A stretch of DNA of 64,000 nt, taken from the NCBI RefSeq assembly GCF_024397915.1, contig NZ_CP073347.1, positions 4,774,001 to 4,838,000 on the forward strand, in the 5' to 3' direction. Position numbers and translations under genes: made by a program. The notes beneath the pieces were generated by a model. The model did no database searches. It was given only the letters and a program-made list of their open reading frames with translations, and was not told the DNA's origin. This document shows positions 29,306 through 40,776 of the stretch, piece after piece. Numbering within the stretch: the first letter of the stretch is position 1; the number at the start of each line of letters is the position of its first letter. The DNA is from Marinobacterium rhizophilum (GTDB lineage: Bacteria; Pseudomonadota; Gammaproteobacteria; Pseudomonadales; Balneatricaceae).

Positions 29306-30489
29306 GCGGGCTGGCCCAGCATCTCGTGGCAATGCTGGGCAATCATTGCACCTTCGTGAGTCGGAATCACCAGCACCTCGATGGAGCTGTCCGGCGTGCT
29401 GATCAGCATGGCGCCGCTCTCGTTCGCCCGGGGGTCGAGCGCCACACCGAGCCAGGCCAGGCGTTGCAGTATGCGGGCGCGGATATCGGCGTCGTTCTCG
29501 CCAACACCGCCGGTAAAGACGATGCGATCCAGCCCCTGCATGGCGGCGCTGAGGCGGCCGATTTCCAGCGCTGCGCGATAGCAGAACATCTCGATGGCCT
29601 CCTGGGCCTCGGGCTTGTCGCTGGCGTGCAGCTCGAGCATGTCTGAGCTGACCCCGGACACTCCCAGCCAGCCGCTTTGCTTGTTCAGCATCTGCTCCAG
29701 CATATCGATATCCATCGCATAGTGACGCATCAGGTACAGCAGCACGCTGGGGTCGATACTGCCGCAGCGGCTGCCCATGGGCAGTCCGTCGAGGGCGGTA
29801 AAACCCATGCTGCTGGCCACCGAGCGGCCGTCACGCACAGCACAGATGCTGGCGCCGGAGCCAAAGTGGCAGATCAGGCTGTGCCCCATGCCTCGCCCCT
29901 GCCTGGCCAGCTGGCGCTGGATGTACTGATAGGACAGGCCATGGAAGCCATAGCGCTGGATACCGTCCGCGGTGAAGCGTGCGGGGATGGCATAGCGGCG
30001 CTCAAGTGCAGACTGTCCAACATGAAACATGGTGTCAAAACAGGCAAGCTGCGCAGTGCCGGGCAGACGCGCACGACAGGCCTGAATCAGCTCGATGTTG
30101 TAGGGCTGGTGCAGGGGCGCCAGTGGACTGAGCTGGTGCAGGCTGTCGATCAGGGCGTCGTCCACCCGTCTGGGCGTCGAGAACTGCTCGCCACCGTGCA
30201 CCACCCGGTGCCCCACGGCCAGAATCTCGACATCGGGCAGCTCGGCGTCTATCCAGTCCAGTACCAGCGCCAGCGCGCTCAGGTGGCGCTGGCTGGTGGC
30301 AATCTGGCTGAAGTCAGGCTGCAGTTGTGCAAGTTCCTGCCCCTGTCCATCGGTTATTTCCAGACTTGGCGTGCCCAGCGCATTGCCAAGCTGGAAGCGA
30401 TAGCGCAGATGCGCTGCATCGGTTGCGGGTTCGTAAAGGCCGCACTTCAGGCTGGAAGAGCCGCCGTTCACCGCCAAAATACACTGCAT
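29302..30489 (-). CDS. ackA: Acetate kinase
   Basis: This roughly 395-residue enzyme phosphorylates acetate (or works in reverse to make ATP from acetyl phosphate). The N-terminal NGGSSSLK, RVVHGG (about residues 91-96), FHGLSYQYI and FTGGVGEN motifs are typical of the ASKHA fold. The ATG at 30489 has AGGA 11 bases upstream; a TTG at 30495 is closer to the site and cannot be excluded. It follows pta by 30 bases on the minus strand and converges with rlmB. Confidence 0.94.
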   Translation of the reverse strand: MQCILAVNGGSSSLKCGLYEPATDAAHLRYRFQLGNALGTPSLEITDGQGQELAQLQPDFSQIATSQRHLSALALVLDWIDAELPDVEILAVGHRVVHGGEQFSTPRRVDDALIDSLHQLSPLAPLHQPYNIELIQACRARLPGTAQLACFDTMFHVGQSALERRYAIPARFTADGIQRYGFHGLSYQYIQRQLARQGRGMGHSLICHFGSGASICAVRDGRSVASSMGFTALDGLPMGSRCGSIDPSVLLYLMRHYAMDIDMLEQMLNKQSGWLGVSGVSSDMLELHASDKPEAQEAIEMFCYRAALEIGRLSAAMQGLDRIVFTGGVGENDADIRARILQRLAWLGVALDPRANESGAMLISTPDSSIEVLVIPTHEGAMIAQHCHEMLGQPA

Positions 30490-30519
30490 GCTCAAGATGA
30501 TCCTTTCGCTCGTACTGGT

Positions 30520-31467
30520 TCAGGGAACCCTTGTGGCTGCACGCTCATGCACGATGTGCGAGGCCAGGGCACAGGACGCCATGCGGGTCAGGGTGTTGTC
30601 CGAGCGGCTGGTCAGGATGATGGGAACCCGGGCACCCAGGGCAATGCCGGCTGACTCGGCACCGGCCAGGTAGACCAGCTGCTTGGCAATCATATTGGCA
30701 GACTCGAGGTCGGGCGCCAACAGGATGTCGGCCTCGCCCGATACCTGCGAGTCTATATGCTTGTCGAGCGCGGCTTGGCGGGAAATGGCATTGTCAAACG
30801 CCAGCGGGCCATCCAGCAGGCCGCCCGTGACCTGACCCCGGTCCGCCATCTTGCACAGGGCCGCGGCATCCAGCGTGCTTTGCATGCTCGGCACTATTTT
30901 CTCTACCGCCGCCAGGATGGCAACGCGCGGCGACTTTATGCCCAGCACCTGGCAGAAATCGATGGCGTTTTGCACGATGTCCCGTTTCACCAGCAGGTCA
31001 GGCGCTACGTTAATGGCGGCATCGGTAATGATGAGCGGCTTGTGATAGTTGGGTATGTCAAAAACAAAAACATGGCTGAGCCTGCGTTCCGTTCTGATGC
31101 CCAGTGTTTTGTGAAGCACAGCGCTCAACAGTTCCGAGGTGGCCAAAGCGCCTTTCATCAGGGCCTCGACACGGCCTTCGCGTGCCAGGTCACAGGCTTT
31201 TTCCGCCGCCGCATGGCTATGGGGCACATCAATGATCTTGATGTCGTGCAGTGAGAGTTGCTCCTGTCGGGCGAGGGCCTGGATGCGTTCACGGGGGCCG
31301 ACCAGAATCGGTTCAATCAAGCCTTGCTCTGCGGCACAGAGCGCGCCGGTCAGGGCGTTGTGATCAACCGGATGTACGACCGCCGTGCGGATAGGGCGCG
31401 CCTGGCGAGCCTGGCGGATAAAAAACTCGAGCTGTTGCTGTGCCGGAGGCATTTCAGTATTGAGCAT
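30520..31467 (-). CDS. Phosphate acetyl/butyryltransferase (PTA/PTB family)
   Basis: The product of about 315 residues is a short acyl-phosphate transferase. Motifs include VGPRERIQ, MKGALATSELLSAVL (about residues 104-118), VFDIPNYHKPLIITDAAINVAP and QVSGEADILLAPDLESANMIAKQL. It lacks the large N-terminal domain of E. coli Pta and resembles phosphate butyryltransferases and the short Pta forms. The ackA neighbour suggests acetyl-CoA to acetyl phosphate; a preference for longer acyl-CoA is possible. The ATG at 31467 has AGGAG nine bases upstream, better placed than the TTG at 31473. Confidence 0.85.
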   Translation of the reverse strand: MLNTEMPPAQQQLEFFIRQARQARPIRTAVVHPVDHNALTGALCAAEQGLIEPILVGPRERIQALARQEQLSLHDIKIIDVPHSHAAAEKACDLAREGRVEALMKGALATSELLSAVLHKTLGIRTERRLSHVFVFDIPNYHKPLIITDAAINVAPDLLVKRDIVQNAIDFCQVLGIKSPRVAILAAVEKIVPSMQSTLDAAALCKMADRGQVTGGLLDGPLAFDNAISRQAALDKHIDSQVSGEADILLAPDLESANMIAKQLVYLAGAESAGIALGARVPIILTSRSDNTLTRMASCALASHIVHERAATRVP

Positions 31468-31566
31468 GCGCAAAGGCTCCTGTCGGTGTTGCCGGGTACA
31501 TGATCGCCTGACCAGTATGATGCAGGTCGTGGCAGCGATGGCTGACCTGGGTCATGTTTCGACGTC

Positions 31567-32490
31567 CTATGGGTGGGTCAGGACGGGATGGGCAGAAAAC
31601 GGATCCAGCAGCTTTTCGGCTCCGCGCAACAGGGTTTCGGTGAGGCGCCTTGCCAGCGGCGTTTTCAGGTTCCAGACATGCCAGTACAGCGGCACGGCCA
31701 GATAGTTGCCAGGCGCAAGATCGACCACCAGGCCCCTGGCCAGAAAGCTGCGGCTCTGCTGATCCGGTACCATGCCGGCGCCAAAGCCGCGCACGATCAG
31801 ATCAATAAAGGCATCGGGTGATGGCACGCGGTGGCGCGGAAAGTCGCCGGCTGCGAGGCCATAGAAGCGTTCCAGGTAGCGACAGTGCAGGGCATCCTTG
31901 TGGTTGTATTCCACCGCAGGTGCCTGGCGCAGGCCTTCGGCTGTGACGGCACCACCAAGCTGGTCTTTGATATAGGTGGGTGCCACGAGGCAGCGGTAGG
32001 GCATGACGCCCAGTGGAATGCAGTTGCAGCCCTGCATTGCCTGGGGACTCGCGGTGATGCAGCCGATCACTTCGCCGGTACGCAGCAGGTGGTGGGTCTG
32101 GTCCTGGTCATCGACCTTTAATTCCAGCAGAATTTTCTCCTGTTCCATCAGTGGTTGCAGCGCCGGCAGAAACCAGCTGCTGAGGCTGTCGGCATTCAGG
32201 CCCAGGGCCAGGCGGGTAAAGCTGCTGTCTTCGGCACTGTAAACTTCCTTGAGCAGTTCCTTTTGCAGCAGGCTGACCTGGCGGTAATGCTTGAGCACCT
32301 GCTGGCCCGCCGGTGTGGCCCGTACCGGGCTGGAGCGAATCACCAGAGCCTGGCCGAGGCGTTCCTCAAGTTGCTTGAGGCGCTGTGACACCGCCGACTG
32401 GGTGATGTGCAGCGAGGCGGCGGCTCGCTCGAAGCTCTGTTCTTCAATGACGGCGGCGAGCGCCTGAACCTGTCGATAATCCAGCATCAT
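31567..32490 (-). CDS. argP: LysR-family regulator ArgP
   Basis: This 307-residue LysR-type regulator has an N-terminal winged helix-turn-helix (FERAAASLHITQSAVSQRLKQLEERLG, residues about 20-46) and a C-terminal effector domain. It is divergent from argO with a 120-base gap. ArgP activates argO in E. coli in response to arginine and is countered by lysine; the pairing here supports the same role. The shared gap is A/T-rich (TTATAAAAAATATAAG, 32503-32522), suitable for ArgP binding. Confidence 0.92.
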   Translation of the reverse strand: MMLDYRQVQALAAVIEEQSFERAAASLHITQSAVSQRLKQLEERLGQALVIRSSPVRATPAGQQVLKHYRQVSLLQKELLKEVYSAEDSSFTRLALGLNADSLSSWFLPALQPLMEQEKILLELKVDDQDQTHHLLRTGEVIGCITASPQAMQGCNCIPLGVMPYRCLVAPTYIKDQLGGAVTAEGLRQAPAVEYNHKDALHCRYLERFYGLAAGDFPRHRVPSPDAFIDLIVRGFGAGMVPDQQSRSFLARGLVVDLAPGNYLAVPLYWHVWNLKTPLARRLTETLLRGAEKLLDPFSAHPVLTHP

Positions 32491-32610
32491 TAGCTCTGCT
32501 AATTTGTTATAAAAAATATAAGTTTTACTTGTTTGGTTCCGGCGGTCAATATCGCGCTCATCTTATAACGGGTCCGTATCTCACGGGCACTGATAGCGGG
32601 AACGAGTTTT

Positions 32611-33225
32611 ATGAACAGTGCACTGCAGTCCAGCGTCATGTTGCAGGGTTTTGTGACCGGAGGCGGTCTGATCATTGCCATAGGGGCGCAGAACGCGTTC
32701 TTGCTGGCCCAGGGCGTGCGGCGCCAGTATCACTGGCCCATTGCGCTGCTGTGCAGCCTCAGTGATGCGCTGCTGATTTGCCTGGGTGTACTGGGCATGG
32801 GGGTGCTGATCAGCGAGTCGCCGTTATTGCTGGAGCTGGCGCGCTATGGCGGTGCGCTCTTTCTGACGTACTACGGCTATCGTGCCCTGCGCAGTGCCCT
32901 GCAGCCGGCGGGGCTGGATATGGCCAGTCGTGGTGCCGTTTCCCTCAAGTCGGCGCTGCTGACAACCCTGGCGGTCAGTCTGCTCAATCCCCACGCCTAC
33001 CTGGATACGGTGGTGCTGCTCGGCAGCATTGCAACCCAGTACGGCGACAGCTTGCGCAACTGGTTTGGCGCCGGTGCGGTGCTGGCGTCTTTTGCCTGGT
33101 TTTTAACGCTGGGGCTGGGTGCGCCCAAGCTCGCGCCGCTGTTCCGTGATCCGCGCGCCTGGCGGGTGCTCGACAGCCTCGTCTGTTTGGTGATGTGGGG
33201 AATTGCCCTGAGTCTGGTGCTCTGA
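32611..33225 (+). CDS. argO: Arginine exporter ArgO (LysE family)
   Basis: This 204-residue inner-membrane protein has about six hydrophobic helices. The LysE-family motif GAQNAFLLAQGVRR (about residues 30-43) and the mid-protein SLLNPHAYLDTVVLLGS (about 127-143) are typical of ArgO. It exports arginine or its toxic analogue canavanine. GGGAACGAG lies just before the ATG. Divergent argP is its probable activator. Confidence 0.92.
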   Translation: MNSALQSSVMLQGFVTGGGLIIAIGAQNAFLLAQGVRRQYHWPIALLCSLSDALLICLGVLGMGVLISESPLLLELARYGGALFLTYYGYRALRSALQPAGLDMASRGAVSLKSALLTTLAVSLLNPHAYLDTVVLLGSIATQYGDSLRNWFGAGAVLASFAWFLTLGLGAPKLAPLFRDPRAWRVLDSLVCLVMWGIALSLVL

Positions 33226-33275
33226 CCGCTGGCGCGCCTGCTACTATTCAGAGTGTCAGTCAGGGCGGGACAAGC

Positions 33276-33686
33276 ATGATCCAAATTCGCGATATTGACC
33301 ATCTGGTGCTACGGGTACAGCGGCTTGACCCTATGCTTGATTTCTACTGCCGCGTGCTCGGGTGCGAACTCGAACGGGTCAAGGAAGACCTGGGGCTGTA
33401 CCAGCTGCGTGCAGGACGGGCACTGATCGACCTGATTACCGTAGACGGTGAGCTGGGGGCCGCCGGTGGCCGGGCTCCCGCCGCCGAGGGGCGCAACATG
33501 GACCACCTGTGCCTGCGGCTTGAGCCGTTCGACGCGACGGCGATTCGTGCCTACCTGATTGCGGAGAATGTCGAGGTGGGTGCCGTTGAATCGCGCTATG
33601 GGGCCGAGGGCATGGGCCCCTCGTTCTATATTCAGGACCCGGAAGGCAACACCCTGGAGCTGAAGGGCCCCCCGGAGCCGCTCTGA
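33276..33686 (+). CDS. VOC-family (glyoxalase-like) protein
   Basis: The 136-residue protein has the paired beta-alpha-beta-beta-beta motifs of the vicinal oxygen chelate fold. It begins IRDIDHLVLRVQRLDPMLDFYCRVLG and later shows MDHLCLRLEPFD and YIQDPEGNTLELKGP, with probable metal ligands His10, His near 75 and Glu near 127. The substrate cannot be told; simple glyoxalase I is unlikely from the overall pattern. It sits between argO and acnA. The ATG at 33276 is chosen because upstream codons match nothing. Confidence 0.8.
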   Translation: MIQIRDIDHLVLRVQRLDPMLDFYCRVLGCELERVKEDLGLYQLRAGRALIDLITVDGELGAAGGRAPAAEGRNMDHLCLRLEPFDATAIRAYLIAENVEVGAVESRYGAEGMGPSFYIQDPEGNTLELKGPPEPL

Positions 33687-33729
33687 TCCCTGTGCAGCGG
33701 CTGTCAGTGACTCAATGTGGGGAACGGTT

Positions 33730-36423
<2,694 letters not shown>

Positions 36424-36433
36424 TGAGACCGTA

Positions 36434-37651
36434 TCAGGCTGCTTCATCCAGGGTCTGTGCTGCGGTATCTATCTGCTGAGCCGCGGGTTTGCCGGCGCAG
36501 AGGAATGAGATAACCGCCAGGATGCCGCAGAGCGCCATGACCGACGTCATGGGTACCGAAGTGCCACTGTGAAAGAGTCCGACCGCGGCCCCGCCGAGGG
36601 AGCCGACGCCAAAGCGCAAGGCGCCGCCAAGCGCCGAGGTGCTGCCCGAAATCCGGGCAAAGCGGTTCATGACTTCAGACAGGGTATGGGCACTGATAAT
36701 GCCGTAGGTGCCGACAAAGAGCACAGAAGCCAGCACGATCAGTGCCAGTGGGGGCTCTGCGACTGTACTGAGCAGGATCAGCAGTCCACAGACCAGGCTG
36801 ATCAGCGCAAAGGTCACTTGCAGCACGCGCTTTGAACTCAGGTGGGTAAAGCGGTTGGCCAGGGTCGTGAGTGCCATCAGGGCAATGATGTTCAGGCTGA
36901 ACAGCAAGCCGTAGTATTGCTCGGCAACGCCAAACAGCTCGATATAGACAAAGGGCGATGCGGCGACAAATGCCATCATGCCGGCAAACATGAAGCCCGC
37001 ACTGAGCATATGCAACAGGGCATGGCGGTCGCGCAGCAGCATGCCGTAGTTGCGAACCAGGGCAGCCGGTCGCAGCGGCGTGCGCTGCGCGGTTGCCAGG
37101 GTTTCATCCACCTTGCGGTAAAACAGGGCCAGGCCGATTAGTGCGATCAGCACCAGTACCCAGAAAATCAGCCGCCAGCCACCGACCACCAGTACCAGTG
37201 CGCCCAGCATCGGGGCGATTAACGGGGCTACGGCCATGACCATCATGATAACGCCCATGGTGCGGGCAAATTCTGCGCCCGCAAAACGGTCCCTGACCAG
37301 CGCAGGCACGGTGACTGCCATGGCGGCAGCGCCTGCAGCCTGAACCGCACGGGCCATCAGCAGCCAGTGGATATCGGTGGCCAGGGCACAGAAAACGCTG
37401 CCCAGGATGAATAAAAGTGCGCCGATAATAATGACGAAACGGCGGCCCATGGCATCGGACAGGGGGCCAAAAATCAGTTGCGGCAGGGAAAAACCGATCA
37501 GGAAAACGGTCAGGCTCTGCTGTACCAGTTCGGTTGAGGTATCAAGACCGCTGGCGATGGCCGGCATGCTGGGCAGGTACATGTCGATTGCCAGTGGCGA
37601 CAGGCCGATCAGGAGACCGAGAATGATGATAAAAGCTTTGTCGGTGGTCAT
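36434..37651 (-). CDS. Bcr/CflA-family multidrug exporter (MFS)
   Basis: This roughly 405-residue transporter has 12 predicted membrane helices. The start FIIILGLLIGLSPLAIDMYLPSMPAIA and the loop FGPLSDAMGRR (motif A of the major facilitator superfamily) are typical of the Bcr/CflA drug:proton antiporters. The substrate is unknown; chloramphenicol, bicyclomycin or sulfonamides are family substrates. The ATG at 37651 is chosen; a TTG at 37684 adds 11 unusual residues. Confidence 0.88.
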   Translation of the reverse strand: MTTDKAFIIILGLLIGLSPLAIDMYLPSMPAIASGLDTSTELVQQSLTVFLIGFSLPQLIFGPLSDAMGRRFVIIIGALLFILGSVFCALATDIHWLLMARAVQAAGAAAMAVTVPALVRDRFAGAEFARTMGVIMMVMAVAPLIAPMLGALVLVVGGWRLIFWVLVLIALIGLALFYRKVDETLATAQRTPLRPAALVRNYGMLLRDRHALLHMLSAGFMFAGMMAFVAASPFVYIELFGVAEQYYGLLFSLNIIALMALTTLANRFTHLSSKRVLQVTFALISLVCGLLILLSTVAEPPLALIVLASVLFVGTYGIISAHTLSEVMNRFARISGSTSALGGALRFGVGSLGGAAVGLFHSGTSVPMTSVMALCGILAVISFLCAGKPAAQQIDTAAQTLDEAA

Positions 37652-37981
37652 ATCTATAGCATCTGCAGTGTCGAAAAGTGACAAATAAAGGCGTGGACAA
37701 CCCGAGCGCGAACGCAGGAAACAGCGGGGTTTTGCAGCTCAGGAGGGCCGTTTTCAGCGGGGTCGCGGAGCGGGTCATCACACCAGGTGAACAACCGGGG
37801 CCGCAGGGCGTATTAATCACACAAACGGAATAAATTAACGCCAGTCGAACTAAACTGGGTAAGGATGCATATAGTAGCACCCATGCGGTCGCATTGCTGG
37901 CGGTGTTTTACGAACTTACTGTTGCAGTAATCGCGCTAATTTTGATTTGTACTGATCCAATAACGGTACAGAGGTACGCAT
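37652..37981. other. Gap between the divergent exporter and phosphodiesterase genes
   Basis: This 330-base region must hold both promoters. The right-hand 180 bases are A/T-rich relative to the rest. I see no small gene, RNA or strong hairpin. The sequence just before 37982 (CAGAGGTACGCAT) supplies a weak ribosome-binding site for the phosphodiesterase. Confidence 0.5.
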
Positions 37982-38743
37982 ATGATGGACAGTCCCTGGT
38001 CTGATCGGCTGGTCGCACACCGTGGCTATGCCGCACGCTATCCCGAAAATACGCTACTGGCCGTGCGCGAGGCGCTTAATGCCGGCGCACGGTTTGTAGA
38101 AGTCGATATACAGCTCAGTGCCGACCGGGTTGCGGTGGTGTTTCATGATGATGATACCCGGCGCCTGTGCGGCCAGGAGGGAACCGTACAGGCGTTGCAC
38201 CGCGCGGAGCTGGTCGCGCTGTCTTGCCATTATCCGTCGCGGTTTGGCGAGGTCTTTCAGGGCGAGTCCCTGGCTACGCTGTCCGGTCTGCGTCAGTTGA
38301 TGCAGCAGTTTCCCGATGTGGTGTTTTTTATCGAACTCAAGCGCGGCTCCATCGAGCATTTCGGTCGCCGCGATTTCCTGCAGACGGTAGCGTCCGGGCT
38401 GGCGGCGGTACAGGATCAGGTTGTGCTGATCAGTTATGACCGCCCGATTCTGCAGCAGGCGGCGGAGCAGGGCTGGCGTATCGGTGTTGTGCAGGACGAG
38501 TGGCCCGACAGCGAAGACCTGCAGTTGCAGCAGCTCAAACCCGAGTTTCTGTTCCTGGACGTCAACTGCCTGCCGGCGGGCCCGTTGGCCTGGCAAGGCG
38601 CACGCCTGGCGGTGTTTGAGGTGGCCGAGGCGGCACAGGCAAAAGAGCTCATGGGCAGGGGCATTGAGCTGGTGGAAACCTTCGAGGTGGGCGAGATGCG
38701 TTATGCCCTGACCTGCGAACAGGACGCGCTCGACGCACACTAG
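37982..38743 (+). CDS. Glycerophosphodiester phosphodiesterase family protein
   Basis: This 253-residue protein has the GDPD TIM barrel: VAHRGYAARYPENTLLAVREAL (residues 11-32) with the catalytic His-Arg, EVDIQLSADRVAVVFHDDD (about 40-58) with metal ligands and the second histidine, and FFIELKRG (about 115). No signal peptide is visible, so it is probably cytoplasmic, like UgpQ. It would release glycerol 3-phosphate from deacylated phospholipids. It converges with the HIT gene. Confidence 0.9.
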   Translation: MMDSPWSDRLVAHRGYAARYPENTLLAVREALNAGARFVEVDIQLSADRVAVVFHDDDTRRLCGQEGTVQALHRAELVALSCHYPSRFGEVFQGESLATLSGLRQLMQQFPDVVFFIELKRGSIEHFGRRDFLQTVASGLAAVQDQVVLISYDRPILQQAAEQGWRIGVVQDEWPDSEDLQLQQLKPEFLFLDVNCLPAGPLAWQGARLAVFEVAEAAQAKELMGRGIELVETFEVGEMRYALTCEQDALDAH

Positions 38744-38839
38744 GTTGTCCGGGAACGCTCAACCTACTGCGAACCACCTGGCTCTCGCTACGGCCAGCAA
38801 GGCCGGACAGCCTCTGGGTGTTCAGGGCTGGCAAGGGTG

Positions 38840-39202
38840 TCAGAGCGTCTTGAGTTTGTCCTGGTAAGGTGGCCATCCCATGGCCTTGCCTCCCAGTACA
38901 TGCAGGTGGATATGGTAAACGGTCTGGCCTCCGTGGTTGTTGCAGTTCAGTACCGTACGATAGCCATCGCTGGCGAATCCCTGCTGCTGGGCGAGCTTCG
39001 CGGCAACCATGACCATATGGCCGACGACCTCCCGATCCTCGGTCGAAATATCATTCAGGGTGGCGATATGCCGGCGCGGAATCACCAGGGCATGAAAAGG
39101 TGCCTGGGGGTTAATATCGTTAAAGGCAATCACCTGGTCGTCTTCGTAGATGATTCCCGCCGGAATTTCCTTTTGCAGTATTTTGCAGAACAAGCAGTCC
39201 AT
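38840..39202 (-). CDS. HIT-family nucleotide-binding protein (HinT type)
   Basis: The 120-residue protein has the histidine triad HIHLHVLGG near residue 100 and the N-terminal CLFCKILQKEIPAGIIYEDD block of HinT-type purine nucleoside phosphoramidases. The ATG at 39202 gives the usual start; upstream codons overlap spoVR in another frame and match nothing. It follows spoVR by 44 bases and may be the last gene of the prkA operon, an addition to the usual three-gene module. Confidence 0.9.
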   Translation of the reverse strand: MDCLFCKILQKEIPAGIIYEDDQVIAFNDINPQAPFHALVIPRRHIATLNDISTEDREVVGHMVMVAAKLAQQQGFASDGYRTVLNCNNHGGQTVYHIHLHVLGGKAMGWPPYQDKLKTL

Positions 39203-39246
39203 ATCAGCCCTCTTGGCGCCGGAGTGAGTTGTCCGCCGCCATGGGG

Positions 39247-40776
39247 TCAGAGTGTTTCGAGCACTTCCCGTGGCGGACAATGGTATTGCGCACAGACGGT
39301 ATCGTCAGCCTTGACGGATTCCAGGTGAACGTCAAAACCCCAGAGCCTGTGCAGGTGCCGGAGGACTTCTTCGGAACTGTCCCCCAACGGCTGGTTATTA
39401 TACATGTAGTGGCGCAGGGTCAGGGAGCGATCACCACGCACATCGACGTTGTAGACCTGGATATTGGGTTCGCGATTGCCCAGGTTGTATTGCGCCGACA
39501 GGTCTTCGCGGATGCGCTGGTAGCCGGCTTCGTTGTGGATGGCAGAGACCTTGAGTGTGGGGCTCTCGGCATCGTCGTAAATTTCGAACAGTTTGAGCTC
39601 GCGAATCAGCGCCGGCGACAGGTACTGCTGAATAAAGCTTTCATCCTTGAAGTTCTGCATGGCGTAATGCACGGCATCGAGCCAGTCAGTGCCGGCAAGC
39701 TGCGGAAACCATTCACGGTCTTCATCCGTGGGGTGTTCACAGATGCGGCGAATGTCCTGCATCATGTTGTAGCCCAGGGTGTAGGGGTTAATGCCGCTGA
39801 AGTAGGGCGAGTCAAACGGCGGCTGGTAGACCACGCTGGAGTGACTGTGCAGAAACTCCATCATGAAGCCGTCGGTGACAAGGCCCTCGTCGTACAAACC
39901 GTAGAGCAGGTTGTAGTGCCAGAAGCAGGCCCAACCTTCGTTCATGACCTGGGTTTGTTTCTGCGGATAAAAGTACTGCGAGATCTTGCGCACGATACGT
40001 ACGATTTCCCGTTGCCAGGGTTCCAGCAGCGGGGCGTTTTTCTCGATGAAATAGAGGATGTTTTCTTCCGGGTCCCTGGGGAAGCGGGTTACCCGGGCGG
40101 TTTCATGTTCCTCCTTCTGCGGGATCGTGTTCCAGAGGTCATTAAGGTGGCGCTGGATGTACTCCTCCCGGTCACGCTGACGCTGGCGTTCTTCCTCGGC
40201 GGTCAGGGGCTGTGGGCGCTTGTAGCGGTTGACGCCGTAGTTCATCAGCGCATGACAGGAGTCGAGCAGTTCCTCTACCGCTTCGGCACCGTAGCGCTCC
40301 TCACAGTCGGCAATGTATTTCTTGGCGAATACCAGGTAATCGATGATGGCGGATGCGTCTGTCCAGGTCTTGAACAGGTAGTTGCCCTTGAAAAAGGAGT
40401 TGTGACCGTAGCAGGCATGGGCAATGACCAGCGCCTGCATGGTCATGGTGTTCTCTTCCATCAGGTAGGCGATACTGGGGTTGGAATTGATCACAATTTC
40501 GTAAGCCAGCCCCATCTGGCCGCGCTTGTAGCGCTGTTCGGTTTCAACGAACTGCTTGCCAAAGGACCAGTGGTTGTAGTTCAGCGGCATGCCGATGGAG
40601 GAGTACGCATCCATCATCTGCTCGGAGGTAATGATCTCGATCTGGTTGGGGTAGGTATCCAGACGAAACCCTTTTGCCAGGCGGGCTATTTCCCGGTCGT
40701 AGGCTTCGATCAGCTCAAAGGTCCACTCTGAGCCGGTCGAAAGCGGTGCTTTTTTCTTTGCCGGACGACTACTCAT
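39247..40776 (-). CDS. SpoVR family protein (YcgB)
   Basis: This 509-residue protein belongs to the SpoVR/YcgB family. Typical blocks are GMPLNYNHWSFGKQF (about residues 62-76), LAYEIVINSNPSIAYLMEEN and HACYGHNSFFKGNY (about 118-131, with conserved His/Cys), and MNEGWACFWHYN (about 280). The biochemical role is unknown; in Bacillus it affects spore cortex formation. It overlaps the YeaH gene by four bases, supporting one functional unit with PrkA and YeaH. Confidence 0.93.
   Translation of the reverse strand: MSSRPAKKKAPLSTGSEWTFELIEAYDREIARLAKGFRLDTYPNQIEIITSEQMMDAYSSIGMPLNYNHWSFGKQFVETEQRYKRGQMGLAYEIVINSNPSIAYLMEENTMTMQALVIAHACYGHNSFFKGNYLFKTWTDASAIIDYLVFAKKYIADCEERYGAEAVEELLDSCHALMNYGVNRYKRPQPLTAEEERQRQRDREEYIQRHLNDLWNTIPQKEEHETARVTRFPRDPEENILYFIEKNAPLLEPWQREIVRIVRKISQYFYPQKQTQVMNEGWACFWHYNLLYGLYDEGLVTDGFMMEFLHSHSSVVYQPPFDSPYFSGINPYTLGYNMMQDIRRICEHPTDEDREWFPQLAGTDWLDAVHYAMQNFKDESFIQQYLSPALIRELKLFEIYDDAESPTLKVSAIHNEAGYQRIREDLSAQYNLGNREPNIQVYNVDVRGDRSLTLRHYMYNNQPLGDSSEEVLRHLHRLWGFDVHLESVKADDTVCAQYHCPPREVLETL

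Noticed and set aside
30520..31467. Link of the acyltransferase to taurine breakdown (sulfoacetaldehyde pathway)
   Set aside because: Short Pta genes occur next to xsc in taurine users, but no xsc or taurine gene is present; the ackA neighbour is a simpler explanation.
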